Assembly (NCBI RefSeq): GCF_014649115.1
Contig: NZ_BMSK01000012.1
Location: forward strand, 1-64,000
Source: Streptomyces eurythermus
GTDB taxonomy: Bacteria; Actinomycetota; Actinomycetes; Streptomycetales; Streptomycetaceae
Length of the DNA stretch: 64,000 bases
Direction of reading: 5' to 3'
A program made the position numbers and the translations under genes. This document shows, in pieces, positions 41,143-48,929 of the stretch (the stretch's first letter is position 1; every line of letters starts with the position of its first letter). The notes under the pieces were generated by a model that saw only the letters and a list, made by a program, of their open reading frames with translations, ran no database searches and had not been told where the DNA came from.

Positions 41143-41214
41143 TGGGCGATACTGGGATCGAACCAGTGACCTCTTCGGTGTGAACGAAGCGCTCTCCCGC
41201 TGAGCTAATCGCCC
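41143..41214 (-). tRNA. tRNA-Val (anticodon CAC), copy 1
   Basis: 72 bases with a complete cloverleaf: acceptor GGGCGAT/ATCGCCC, D arm GCTCAGCGGGAGAGC, anticodon loop TTCACAC and T loop GGTTCGATCC. The discriminator is A and CCA is not encoded. It differs from the second copy at only two positions. Confidence 0.95.
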
Positions 41215-41227
41215 GGGAACGCACTGA

Positions 41228-41257
41228 ACAATACAGGTCCGGGCGCCCTTCGTTCAA
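41228..41257 (-). promoter_or_regulatory. Promoter of tRNA-Val copy 1
   Basis: TTGAAC, 18 bases, TATTGT on the minus strand, ending 13 bases before the tRNA 5' end. The -35 box overlaps the stop codon of the SRPBCC gene, so the tRNA promoter is embedded in the end of that gene. Confidence 0.7.
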
Positions 41258-41700
41258 ACCGCCTCCAGACGGCGCAGCAGTCCGCGCCGTCCGGCCCGCA
41301 TCATCAGGCGGTGATTGAGGCGGAACAGGGGCCGTCCGGGCAGGGCGAGCCGCCTGAGCAGGGGCCGGCCCACGAAGACGTCCTGTTCGTAGCGGGCGAG
41401 GGTGCCGGGGCCGCCGGCGGTGATCGTCCAGCGGGCCCAGCCGTGGAGGTCTCCGGAGAGGGCGGCCTCCAGGACGCCGGCGGCCGGGTCGCGGCGGGTC
41501 TGCCGCAGGGTGGCGGTGAGGGCGAGGGGCAGCGCGGAGCGGATGACGATCAGGCCGGTGTGTTCGTCCAGGCGGGTCGCCGACCGCACCTGGGGCCACC
41601 ACCGGGGGTAGTCGTCGGCCCGCTCCAGCACCGCGTAGACGGCGGCGGGCGGGGCGGGCAGGGGCCATGTGCTGTGGAAGCGGTAGTGGTGGGGGTCCAT
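41254..41700 (-). CDS. SRPBCC (START-like) family protein, polyketide cyclase/dehydrase type
   Basis: 148 residues. It starts HYRFHSTWPLPAPPAAVYAV (the typical first strand of the SRPBCC fold), then ADDYPRWWPQV and an RWTITAGGPGTLARYEQDVF stretch. This fold forms a hydrophobic ligand pocket; the substrate cannot be inferred. The ATG lies 32 bases from an 18-bp palindrome that could be its operator. Its stop codon overlaps the tRNA-Val promoter. Confidence 0.82.
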   Translation of the reverse strand: MDPHHYRFHSTWPLPAPPAAVYAVLERADDYPRWWPQVRSATRLDEHTGLIVIRSALPLALTATLRQTRRDPAAGVLEAALSGDLHGWARWTITAGGPGTLARYEQDVFVGRPLLRRLALPGRPLFRLNHRLMMRAGRRGLLRRLEAV

Positions 41701-41731
41701 GGGGCGAGTGTGACGGGGTGGGCGGATAAAT

Positions 41732-41749
41732 CTGAGTACGCGTACTCAG
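41732..41749. promoter_or_regulatory. Perfect 18-bp palindrome upstream of the SRPBCC gene
   Basis: CTGAGTACGCGTACTCAG is fully self-complementary and sits 32 bases before the SRPBCC start, next to an AT-rich ATAAAT stretch, unusual here, that could be part of a -10. The position fits a repressor operator. The lyase gene reads towards it from the other side and ends just beyond, so only the SRPBCC gene would be controlled. Confidence 0.6.
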
Positions 41750-41823
41750 GTGCCCTGCCGTGGGCCGGGTCACACTGGGAGGGTGAGCGCCGCCGCCCGT
41801 GCTGCGGCGCTCCCCCAGCCGCC

Positions 41824-44568
41824 TCATGGCTGGACCGGCATCCTGTCGCCGAGCAGGGCGAGGTTCTCGATGGCGGCGAGGCCGTAGAGGGCGGTGTCGT
41901 TGGTGGACACCCAGGCCGCCTCGCGGCCCTCCACCAGGCCGGCCGGTCCGGTCAGCTTCTCGGTCTTCCAGGGCGCGGACTCGGTGTAGCCGTCGGAGTT
42001 GTAGAACTTGGCCCAGGCGCGCTTGGCGAGGGCCGGGTCGCCGGTCTGTACGGCGGCGTAGGCGTCGAGGCGCGAGTGGCCCTGGAACAGCAGCAGGGTG
42101 CCGAAGTTGGTGCCGTAGCGGGCGGCCTGTTCGGCCTTGGTGGCGTTGAAGTAGCGGCAGTAGTCCAGGTACGCCTCCTTGAACTTCGGCATGTCGACGA
42201 GGTGGATGAGTTCGGCGCACAGTTCGTTGAGTCCGAAGACGGCCGAGAGGTGGGAGACGGAGACGGCCGGCTTGCCGGCGACGGCGAACTCGCCGGTGTC
42301 GAGGTCGTAGAGCCCGCTGCCCTGGACGAAGCCGTTGGGCTGGGCGGCGATGCCCGCCATCGTGGACAGCACGCGTGCCTTGGCCTTCTCCCACTTGGGG
42401 CCCTTGCGTTCCCACTCGGTGAGCCAGGCCGACACCAGGCCGCTCCAGTCGGTGCCGAAGCCGATGGACAGGGCGTGCCGGTCGGGGGTGTAGGGGTCGG
42501 TGCGGACCTTGCGCTGGGGGTCGAGGACGAGGAAGGTCTCGTCGGAGTCGACGTTGGCGTGCATGAGGTCGCCGACGCGTTCGTCGGCGGTGAGGAAGTA
42601 GTAGAAGCGCCGGTAGGTGGTGTTGGCGATGCGCTGCTGTTTGGCGCTGTCGGCGAAGTGCTGGACGCCGTGCCGGGTGCCGAGGCCGGCCCAGGTGCCG
42701 AGGTGGTAGACGTCGACCTCGCCGGTGTGCCGGGTCATGGCCTCGGCGAAGCGGAAGATGTCGGACCGGCCGCTTCTGAGGTACGCGTACCAGAGCCACA
42801 GGTCGGGTGAGAGTTCGGAGTTGTCCCAGGCGTAGCCGCCGATGTCGTAGCGCCATACGTGCCGGGCGGAGTCGTAGGTGTGCATGATGTCGCCGTAGTC
42901 CCAGAAGCCGTACCAGCGGCGCGTCTCCACCTGGTCCTTGTAGTAGGTGAAGAGGAAGTCGAGGTGGTCCTCGATCCTGGCCTTGGCGGGGGTGGAGCGG
43001 TCGGGCTCGGAGTACAGGCCGGGGCCGAAGACCTTGGCCTTGATGAGCTGCTTGGGCGGGGCGGCGAGCTGCGGCAGGACGCGTACGGCTTCGGCCTGCC
43101 GGGCGAGGGTGTCGGCGGTGGGGGTGGAGTCGTTGGCCCAGAAGAGGAGTTCGGAGGTACGGGCGATGCCGTAGGGGGTGCCGAAGCCGGGCTCGTAGTC
43201 CTCGTAGGTGATGTTGAGGCCCTCGAGCTGTTCGGCGTAGGTGTCCTGGCCCATGCCGTCGTGGTAGAAGCGCAGGTCCATGGGCTGGGCCTCGGGTGAC
43301 CAGAGCCAGAGGGTGACGGTGGCCTGGTCGGTGTGGGCGTCGCGGATGTCGAGCTGGGCGGGGAACTTCTCCCAGAAGTCGCGCAGGCCGAAGGAGAGGC
43401 CGCCGCTCGCGCCGCCGACGTAGCCGAAGCCGGAGGCGCGCCGGCCGCCGCCGGCGGTGATCCAGCCGTGGCCCTTCTTGGTGCGCTTGCGGACGGTGAA
43501 GCCGTCGGCGGAGAGCTGGGCGAGGGTGTAGTCGCCCCAGTGCGGGATGTACCCCAGCCGGGTGGTGACCCGCTGGTCCCAGGTAGCGGGGTCGGGCAGC
43601 TTCCTCCCCTCGTACTGGGCGGCCTGGACGGCGGCGCCGGGGTCGCGGCGCAGTCCGGTGATGCCCTGGACGGCCTCGCGCAGCAGTCCGGTGCCCTCGC
43701 CGCCGATGCGGATGTGCCGGTCGTAGGCCGCGTCGCGCATCGGCACGGTGAAGCGGACTCCGAGGCCGCGGATGAAGTCGCCGCTCGCCTTGCCGGGCTC
43801 CTGCTTCCCGTCGTAGGTGATGGTGTGCACCATGCGGAAGGAGTCGGAGCCGGCGTAGAAGTACAGGCGGAGGGAGAACGGCAGCCACTCCCGGTCGCCC
43901 TTGCGGTGCTTGCCGTCGACGCGGACGACGGCCCGGACCGGTCCGTCCTGTTCGACGGTGACGGCGGAGACGGCGCCGTCGAAGCGTTCGGTCCTGACCG
44001 CGCCCTGGTCCTCGTCCTCGATCTCGGGCTGGCGGAGCAGGACGAGCCGGCCGTTGCGGGCGATCTCGGTGGAGCCGCGGGTGACGGACTTGATGAGCGT
44101 GGAGCCGTTCTTGCCGATCTTCGCGGTGATGACGCCGGTGGAGACGTCGATGGTGCCGCCGCCGCTGTCGACGGTGACCTTCCGCGCGGGCTCGGCGGGG
44201 GTGCCCGTGGTGAGCGTGAGCTTGCCGGTGCCGGTGGCGACGGCGTGGGCGGTCCATTTGAGGGAGCCGTCGGGCCAGTAGGCGAGCGGCCAGGTCTGCA
44301 CGGGGACGTGCCCGCCGTCGGCGTCGGTGACCGCGAAGGACTGGTCCGCCTGGTGGGCGCCCATCGGCCAGGGCACGCCGACGGTGGCGCCGGGCGCGGC
44401 GCCGAGGCCGCCGTCCTCCAGCCAGTCCAGGGTCACCGGGTCGGCGCCGTCGGCGGCGGCAGCGGGCGCGGCCTCGGCGTCCCGGGCGCCCAGGGCCCAG
44501 CTGAGCTGGGCGGCCGCTCCGGCGACGGCGGCGGCCTTGAGAAGGGACCTGCGGGGGATGGGGGACAT
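41824..44568 (-). CDS. Tat-exported exo-rhamnogalacturonan-lyase-like protein (PL26-type)
   Basis: 914 residues. The twin-arginine signal SPIPRRSLLKAAAVAGAAAQ ends in an Ala-rich cleavage region (ARDAEAAPA). The mature protein opens with VTLDWLEDGGLGAAPGATVG and WPLAYWPDGSLKWTAHAV, typical of the exo-rhamnogalacturonan lyase-like family (fungal PcRGLX), then a long beta-rich and helical body with many aromatic residues (YKDQVETRRWYGFWDYGDIM, LAGLGTRHGVQHF-type segments). It probably degrades pectin side or backbone material outside the cell. The ATG has GGAAAGG upstream. It lies downstream of an ABC sugar importer and a YesL-like gene on the same strand. Confidence 0.72.
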   Translation of the reverse strand: MSPIPRRSLLKAAAVAGAAAQLSWALGARDAEAAPAAAADGADPVTLDWLEDGGLGAAPGATVGVPWPMGAHQADQSFAVTDADGGHVPVQTWPLAYWPDGSLKWTAHAVATGTGKLTLTTGTPAEPARKVTVDSGGGTIDVSTGVITAKIGKNGSTLIKSVTRGSTEIARNGRLVLLRQPEIEDEDQGAVRTERFDGAVSAVTVEQDGPVRAVVRVDGKHRKGDREWLPFSLRLYFYAGSDSFRMVHTITYDGKQEPGKASGDFIRGLGVRFTVPMRDAAYDRHIRIGGEGTGLLREAVQGITGLRRDPGAAVQAAQYEGRKLPDPATWDQRVTTRLGYIPHWGDYTLAQLSADGFTVRKRTKKGHGWITAGGGRRASGFGYVGGASGGLSFGLRDFWEKFPAQLDIRDAHTDQATVTLWLWSPEAQPMDLRFYHDGMGQDTYAEQLEGLNITYEDYEPGFGTPYGIARTSELLFWANDSTPTADTLARQAEAVRVLPQLAAPPKQLIKAKVFGPGLYSEPDRSTPAKARIEDHLDFLFTYYKDQVETRRWYGFWDYGDIMHTYDSARHVWRYDIGGYAWDNSELSPDLWLWYAYLRSGRSDIFRFAEAMTRHTGEVDVYHLGTWAGLGTRHGVQHFADSAKQQRIANTTYRRFYYFLTADERVGDLMHANVDSDETFLVLDPQRKVRTDPYTPDRHALSIGFGTDWSGLVSAWLTEWERKGPKWEKAKARVLSTMAGIAAQPNGFVQGSGLYDLDTGEFAVAGKPAVSVSHLSAVFGLNELCAELIHLVDMPKFKEAYLDYCRYFNATKAEQAARYGTNFGTLLLFQGHSRLDAYAAVQTGDPALAKRAWAKFYNSDGYTESAPWKTEKLTGPAGLVEGREAAWVSTNDTALYGLAAIENLALLGDRMPVQP

Positions 44569-44943
44569 GACCTTTCCTTCCATGGGCGGGGTGGTGGGTG
44601 CGGTCAGGGGCATGACAGGGGTGGCTACGGCGCTCAGGGCGCGGGGTCCGAGAAAAGGGGTGTGGATGTGGCGGTTGCCCGGCTCCCCTGGGCCGGGTCG
44701 TTCAGTGCCGCCCGGGTCCGGAAGCAGCCCGTTCAGCGGCGCGCGGGTCCGGGAACCGCCCGTTCGGCGAAGCCGGAGTCCGGGCCGCGGGCTTTCCCGG
44801 GCGTCTGACTTCGGTAGCCGCGGGCTCCAGCGCGTCGGTTTCCGGCGGCCGCTGGTTCCGGCGGCCCCGGAGTGCGGGGCGTTGCCGGCCTTTCCCGTGC
44901 CGCGCGCTCCGCGGGCCACCGCTGAGACCGGCGGGGCCGGGGG
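44569..44943. other. Gap between the YesL-like gene and the lyase gene
   Basis: 375 bases, no gene. It holds the short direct repeats and GC-rich low-complexity sequence. I see no LacI-type operator here like the one before the transporter, and no sure promoter, so the lyase could be read either from the transporter operon or from its own promoter. Confidence 0.4.
44713..44770. repeat. Short direct repeats upstream of the lyase gene
   Basis: A segment GGGTCCGG-A---GCCCGTTC-GCG occurs twice 31 bases apart (from 44714 and 44745). A third degenerate copy may end near 44700. They lie 145-200 bases before the lyase start. Confidence 0.5.
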
Positions 44944-45534
44944 TCACCGGCGGCGGTAACGCTCCTCGACGGCGACGGCCGCCCCTGCCACGACTCCCAG
45001 CACGGGGACCGCCAGCGGGGCGATGAGCAGGGCCGGACAACAGGTGAGGACGGCTCCGCCGACCAGCAGGAAGGAGCCCGCGGGGTCCCGTACGGTGCGC
45101 CGCCCGGCGTCGGCGAGCAGGACCCGCCAGCGCTCGCCGGGCGCCCACACCGCCGCCGCCCGCAGCCCGGCCACCGCGAGCCCGAGCAGCGCGAGCAGTC
45201 CCACGGCCCCGACCAGGGGCCCGCCGGGCAGTCCGGCGCGTACGGCCCGGACGTCCAGCCAGGCGACCGCCGCGGCGGCCCAGCCGACGGCGCCGACGGC
45301 CCATCCCCCGCGCAGCGCGGAGCGGAGGTCGGCGGTGAACTCCCGCCATCCGCCGCCCTGGTGGGCGGTGCGCCGGCGCAGGTGCCGGGCGCCGGCGGCG
45401 AACGCGGCCGGGTAGGTGACCACGCCGAGGCAGGCCACCGCGATCCACACCCCGGTCAGCAGGGACTCGGCGAAGACGCCGTACCGCTCCGCGAACCCGG
45501 ACTCCCGGCGCGGCCGCACCCGTGCTTGGGACAT
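44944..45534 (-). CDS. DUF624/YesL-like membrane protein
   Basis: 196 residues with about five membrane helices. The start GFAERYGVFAESLLTGVWIAVACLGV and the VTYPAAFAAGARHL stretch fit the DUF624 (YesL) family, whose members often sit in sugar ABC transporter operons; the T-x-P-A element matches. Function is unknown. Its ATG is three bases after the permease stop, so it is part of the transporter operon. Confidence 0.72.
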   Translation of the reverse strand: MSQARVRPRRESGFAERYGVFAESLLTGVWIAVACLGVVTYPAAFAAGARHLRRRTAHQGGGWREFTADLRSALRGGWAVGAVGWAAAAVAWLDVRAVRAGLPGGPLVGAVGLLALLGLAVAGLRAAAVWAPGERWRVLLADAGRRTVRDPAGSFLLVGGAVLTCCPALLIAPLAVPVLGVVAGAAVAVEERYRRR

Positions 45535-45537
45535 GGT

Positions 45538-46437
45538 TCAGCCCTTCAGTCCGGAGGTCGCCATGCCGTCGATCAGATAGCGCTGGAAGGCGAGGAAGAA
45601 CAGCAGCACCGGCAGCAGCGCGACCAGTGACATGGCGATCATGCCTCCGTAGTTGGCGGCCACGCCGTCGGAGTCGCGGAACATCATCAGGCCCAGGGAG
45701 ACGGTGTACTTGCCGGGCTCGTTCAGGTAGATCAGCGGGCCCATGAAGTCGTTCCAGGCGTTGATGAAGGTGAAGATCGCGCTGGTGATGAGCGCGGGCC
45801 GGCACAGCGGCAGCACGATCGACCAGTAGGTGCGCAGGTGCCCGCAGCCGTCGAGCCGGGCGGCCTCGTCCAGTTCCCGGGGCAGGTTCCGCATGAACTG
45901 CACCATGAGGAAGACGAAGAATGCCTCGGTGGCGAGGTACTTGCCGATCAGCAGCGGGACGTAGGTGTTGACCAGTTCCAGCTTCTGGAACATCACGTAC
46001 TGCGGGATCAGCAGGACGTGGTACGGCAGCAGGAGCGTGCCGATCATGAGGGAGAACAGCAGGTTGCGGCCGGCGAACTTGATGCGCGCGAAGGCGTAGG
46101 CGGTCAGCGAGCAGGAGACCAGGACACCGACGACCGCGCCGCCCGCGTAGAGCAGGGAGTTCTGGAAGAACGTCCAGATCCTGATGTCCGCTATGCCGTC
46201 GGCGAGGCCCTTGAAGTTGGACAGTATGGGGTGGGACGGGAACAGCGTGAGGCTGTTGATGATGTCCTTGCTGGGTTTGAACGAGGCGCCGATCACCCAG
46301 ACGACCGGGTAGAGGATGACGGCCAGGATCAGCAGGGCGCCGAGGTGCCAGGCGAGGGAGCCGGCCCGCCGGCGGCCGGGGCCCGGGGTCCGGGGGCCGG
46401 CCGCGCGCACCGGGGCGTTGGTGGTGGTGGCGCTCAT
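45538..46437 (-). CDS. Carbohydrate ABC transporter permease (CUT1, MalG type)
   Basis: 299 residues, six membrane helices. The EAA loop reads ELDEAARLDGCGHLRTYWSI-VLPL, which contacts the ATPase. The Pro-rich C-terminal helix and the MATSGLKG end are typical of MalG-like permeases. It overlaps the second permease by four bases (ATGA). No ATPase gene is present in the operon, as is common in Streptomyces where MsiK energises many sugar importers. Confidence 0.93.
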   Translation of the reverse strand: MSATTTNAPVRAAGPRTPGPGRRRAGSLAWHLGALLILAVILYPVVWVIGASFKPSKDIINSLTLFPSHPILSNFKGLADGIADIRIWTFFQNSLLYAGGAVVGVLVSCSLTAYAFARIKFAGRNLLFSLMIGTLLLPYHVLLIPQYVMFQKLELVNTYVPLLIGKYLATEAFFVFLMVQFMRNLPRELDEAARLDGCGHLRTYWSIVLPLCRPALITSAIFTFINAWNDFMGPLIYLNEPGKYTVSLGLMMFRDSDGVAANYGGMIAMSLVALLPVLLFFLAFQRYLIDGMATSGLKG

Positions 46438-47405
46438 CGGGCGTCCTCCTCGTAGTGCACCCACTTCTTCTGGGACCAGAAGAGGACGGCCGTCACCAGG
46501 GCCACGGCGAGCAGCAGCATCCAGGCCATGGCGGAGGCGAAGCCCATCTGGGCGTTCTTGAAGCCCTGCTGGTAGAGGTAGCAGGTGTAGACGAGGGTGG
46601 CGTCGGCCGGTCCGCAGGCGGTGTTGGAGACGACGTAGGCCGAGCCGAAGATCTGGAACGAGTGGATGGTCTCCAGCAGCACGTTGAAGAACAGCACCGG
46701 GGAGATCATCGGCAGGGTGATGTTCCAGAACCTGCGGAAGGGTCCGGCGCCGTCCATCTCGGCCGCTTCGTAGAGTTCCCTGGGCACCTGCTTGAGCCCG
46801 GCCAGGAAGATGACCATGGGCGCCCCGAACTGCCAGACGGTGAGCGCGACCAGGGAGTACATCACCCAGTCGGCGTTGCCGACCCAGCCGCCGACGTGGA
46901 AGCCGAGGAAGGTCTGCGTACGGTCCACGACGGCGCCGTCGGAGAACAGCGAGCGCCAGACGAAGCCGACCGAGACGCTCGCGCCGATGAGCGAGGGGGC
47001 GTAGAAGGCGGCCCGGTAGAAGGCCTGGCCGCGGCGGCTCTGCGCGAGGAGCAGGGCGACGCCGAGGGCGAGCAGCAGTTTGAGGGGGGTGCCGATGACG
47101 ACGTACTTGGCCGTCACCTCCACCGACTTCTGCCAGCGCGGGTCGTCGAACATCTTGGTGAAGTTGTCGAGACCCACCCACTTGGGGCTGGTGAAGAGGT
47201 TGTAGTCGGTGAACGCGAAGTAGAGGGAGGCGATCATCGGGCCCGCGGTCAGCAGCAGGAACCCGGCGATCCACGGGGACATGAACAGATAGCCGGCGAG
47301 GTTCTCCCGCCGCCGGCCCGGCCGCCCCGTCCTCGCGGTGGCGGCCCGGCGCGCGCCGCGGGTCGCGGGCACGGAGTCCTTGACGAGCGTCACGGCGTTT
47401 CCCAT
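46434..47405 (-). CDS. Carbohydrate ABC transporter permease (CUT1, MalF type)
   Basis: 323 residues with six membrane helices. The EAA loop is ELYEAAEMDGAGPFRRFWNI-TLPM. The N-terminus is basic (RRAATARTGRPGRRRENLAG) before the first helix YLFMSPWIAGFLLLTAGPMI. It overlaps the binding-protein stop by one base (TGATG). Confidence 0.93.
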   Translation of the reverse strand: MGNAVTLVKDSVPATRGARRAATARTGRPGRRRENLAGYLFMSPWIAGFLLLTAGPMIASLYFAFTDYNLFTSPKWVGLDNFTKMFDDPRWQKSVEVTAKYVVIGTPLKLLLALGVALLLAQSRRGQAFYRAAFYAPSLIGASVSVGFVWRSLFSDGAVVDRTQTFLGFHVGGWVGNADWVMYSLVALTVWQFGAPMVIFLAGLKQVPRELYEAAEMDGAGPFRRFWNITLPMISPVLFFNVLLETIHSFQIFGSAYVVSNTACGPADATLVYTCYLYQQGFKNAQMGFASAMAWMLLLAVALVTAVLFWSQKKWVHYEEDAR

Positions 47406-48688
47406 CAGGCCTGGAAGGCGGCTTCGGCCTCGGTGAAGAACTGCTTCACCGCGTCGGAGACCTTGGACCTGCCCTGTCCGAGGTCGCCGCCGAGGCGCAG
47501 GAAGGCGGCCTCGATGGTGTCGGCACCGGAAGGGTGCGGGGTGATCGCGCCGAGGACGCCGGTCTTGGCGGTGTCCTCCTCGTACCGCGCGATCTCCTTG
47601 TTGACCGCGTCGGCCGGCTTGTAGGCCGCGAACTGCTCGGTGCTGGTGAGGATGCCGCGGTCGTAGCCCATGATCTTGCCGACCCGGGGGTCGTGGACCA
47701 TGAATTCGATGAACCGCGCGACCTCCTCGGGGTGCGAGGTGCGGGCGGAGGCGCTGAGCATCAGGGAGGCGAGGTACTGGCCGGTGTGCTTGCCGTCCGT
47801 GGTGGGGATGGGCGCGAGGCCGTACTCGCTGTCGCCCTCGGCCGAGTAGCGGACGGTGAAGTTGTCCCAGGTGAACTCCGAGGCGCCGTGGCCGGCGGAG
47901 AGGGAGGACTTGGGCTTGTCCTGCTGGACGACCTTGGGGTCGGTGACGACTCCGGCCCTGACCCGGCCCAGGCCGTCCGTCCACCACTCCGTCAGATCGG
48001 CCTTGTCGAAGCCGAGTCCGTCGTCGGTGAAGAACGCCTTGCCGTTCTGGCGCAGGTAGAGGTCGTACAGGTACATGATGGTGAAGTAGCCGGTGTCCCC
48101 GGGGACCCGCGTCTTGTCGTGGATGGTCTTCAGGGCCTTGAAGTACTCGTCCCAGGTCCAGCCCGGCCGGGGTTCGACGCCCGCCTTCCGGAAGAGCTTC
48201 TTGTCGATGACGAGTGACATGGTGTTGGAGCCGACCGGAATCCCGAGCTGCTTGCCGTCGACCTCGCCGACCTTCGTGACGCCCGCGCGGAAGTGATCCA
48301 GGCTCAGATTTCCGGCCTCCACCTGAGGCTTGAGATCGAGGAGAATTCCGCGCTTGTCGTACTTCCTGAGGAAAGTGACGGCGTTTTGGAAAACGTCCGG
48401 GGGGTTTCCGCCGGCGGCCTGGGTCTGGAACTTCTCCCAGAACGAGTCGTACGTCTGGAAATCGGTTTTGACCTTGATCTTGGGGTATTTCTGCTCGAAG
48501 AGGGCGATGGACTGATTGATCTTCTTGGCCCGCTCCTCGGCACCCCACCAGGAGTAACGGATCGTCACCGTGCCGTTTCCGGAGCCGCTTCCGCCACCGC
48601 AGCCGGTGGTCGCGGCGAGCCCGAGCGTGGCCGCCGACGCCCCGGCCGCCTTCAGGATCGTACGCCTGTCAAGATTCCTGGTTCCCAC
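47405..48688 (-). CDS. Sugar ABC transporter substrate-binding lipoprotein
   Basis: 427 residues. The N-terminus has a twin-arginine motif (DRRTILKAAG, Arg8-Arg9) and a hydrophobic stretch ending in Cys30 (TTGC). The lipobox is weak but the pattern suggests a Tat-exported lipoprotein. The rest is an extracellular solute-binding family 1 protein (TIRYSWWGAEERAKKINQSI, GNPPDVFQNAVTF, WTWDEYFKALKTIHDKT). Ligand is unknown, possibly a rhamnogalacturonan oligosaccharide by context. The GTG start has GGGGAGGG upstream; two LacI-type operator sites precede it. Confidence 0.92.
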   Translation of the reverse strand: MGTRNLDRRTILKAAGASAATLGLAATTGCGGGSGSGNGTVTIRYSWWGAEERAKKINQSIALFEQKYPKIKVKTDFQTYDSFWEKFQTQAAGGNPPDVFQNAVTFLRKYDKRGILLDLKPQVEAGNLSLDHFRAGVTKVGEVDGKQLGIPVGSNTMSLVIDKKLFRKAGVEPRPGWTWDEYFKALKTIHDKTRVPGDTGYFTIMYLYDLYLRQNGKAFFTDDGLGFDKADLTEWWTDGLGRVRAGVVTDPKVVQQDKPKSSLSAGHGASEFTWDNFTVRYSAEGDSEYGLAPIPTTDGKHTGQYLASLMLSASARTSHPEEVARFIEFMVHDPRVGKIMGYDRGILTSTEQFAAYKPADAVNKEIARYEEDTAKTGVLGAITPHPSGADTIEAAFLRLGGDLGQGRSKVSDAVKQFFTEAEAAFQA

Positions 48689-48724
48689 AGTCGGGCCCTC
48701 CCCGCAGCATCTCCGCCACGCGCA

Positions 48725-48747
48725 TGAATCGTTTCAAGTAAGCGCTT
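48725..48747 (-). promoter_or_regulatory. Double LacI-family operator-like site before the sugar importer
   Basis: TGAATCGTTTCA (plus-strand 48725-48736) and the palindrome AAGCGCTT (48740-48747) resemble LacI/GalR-family operators (centre CG, inverted TGAAA/AGCG arms). Centres are 13 bases apart, 40-55 bases upstream of the start codon, where a promoter is expected. No LacI-type gene lies in this window. Confidence 0.7.
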
Positions 48748-48929
48748 GCTGGCACAAGGTACGAAGGGGCCAGGGGTGCGTCAATGACCCGGACAGGATT
48801 TTCTTGCGGGCGCCCGGACCGGCCGACCGGCCCGCTGCCCGCCCCCACCGCCGGAAACGGTCCGGCCCGCCGGCCGTTCCCACTGGTGGGGGAAGCGTGA
48901 CCGACGGGCCGAACGAACCGGACGGGGAA

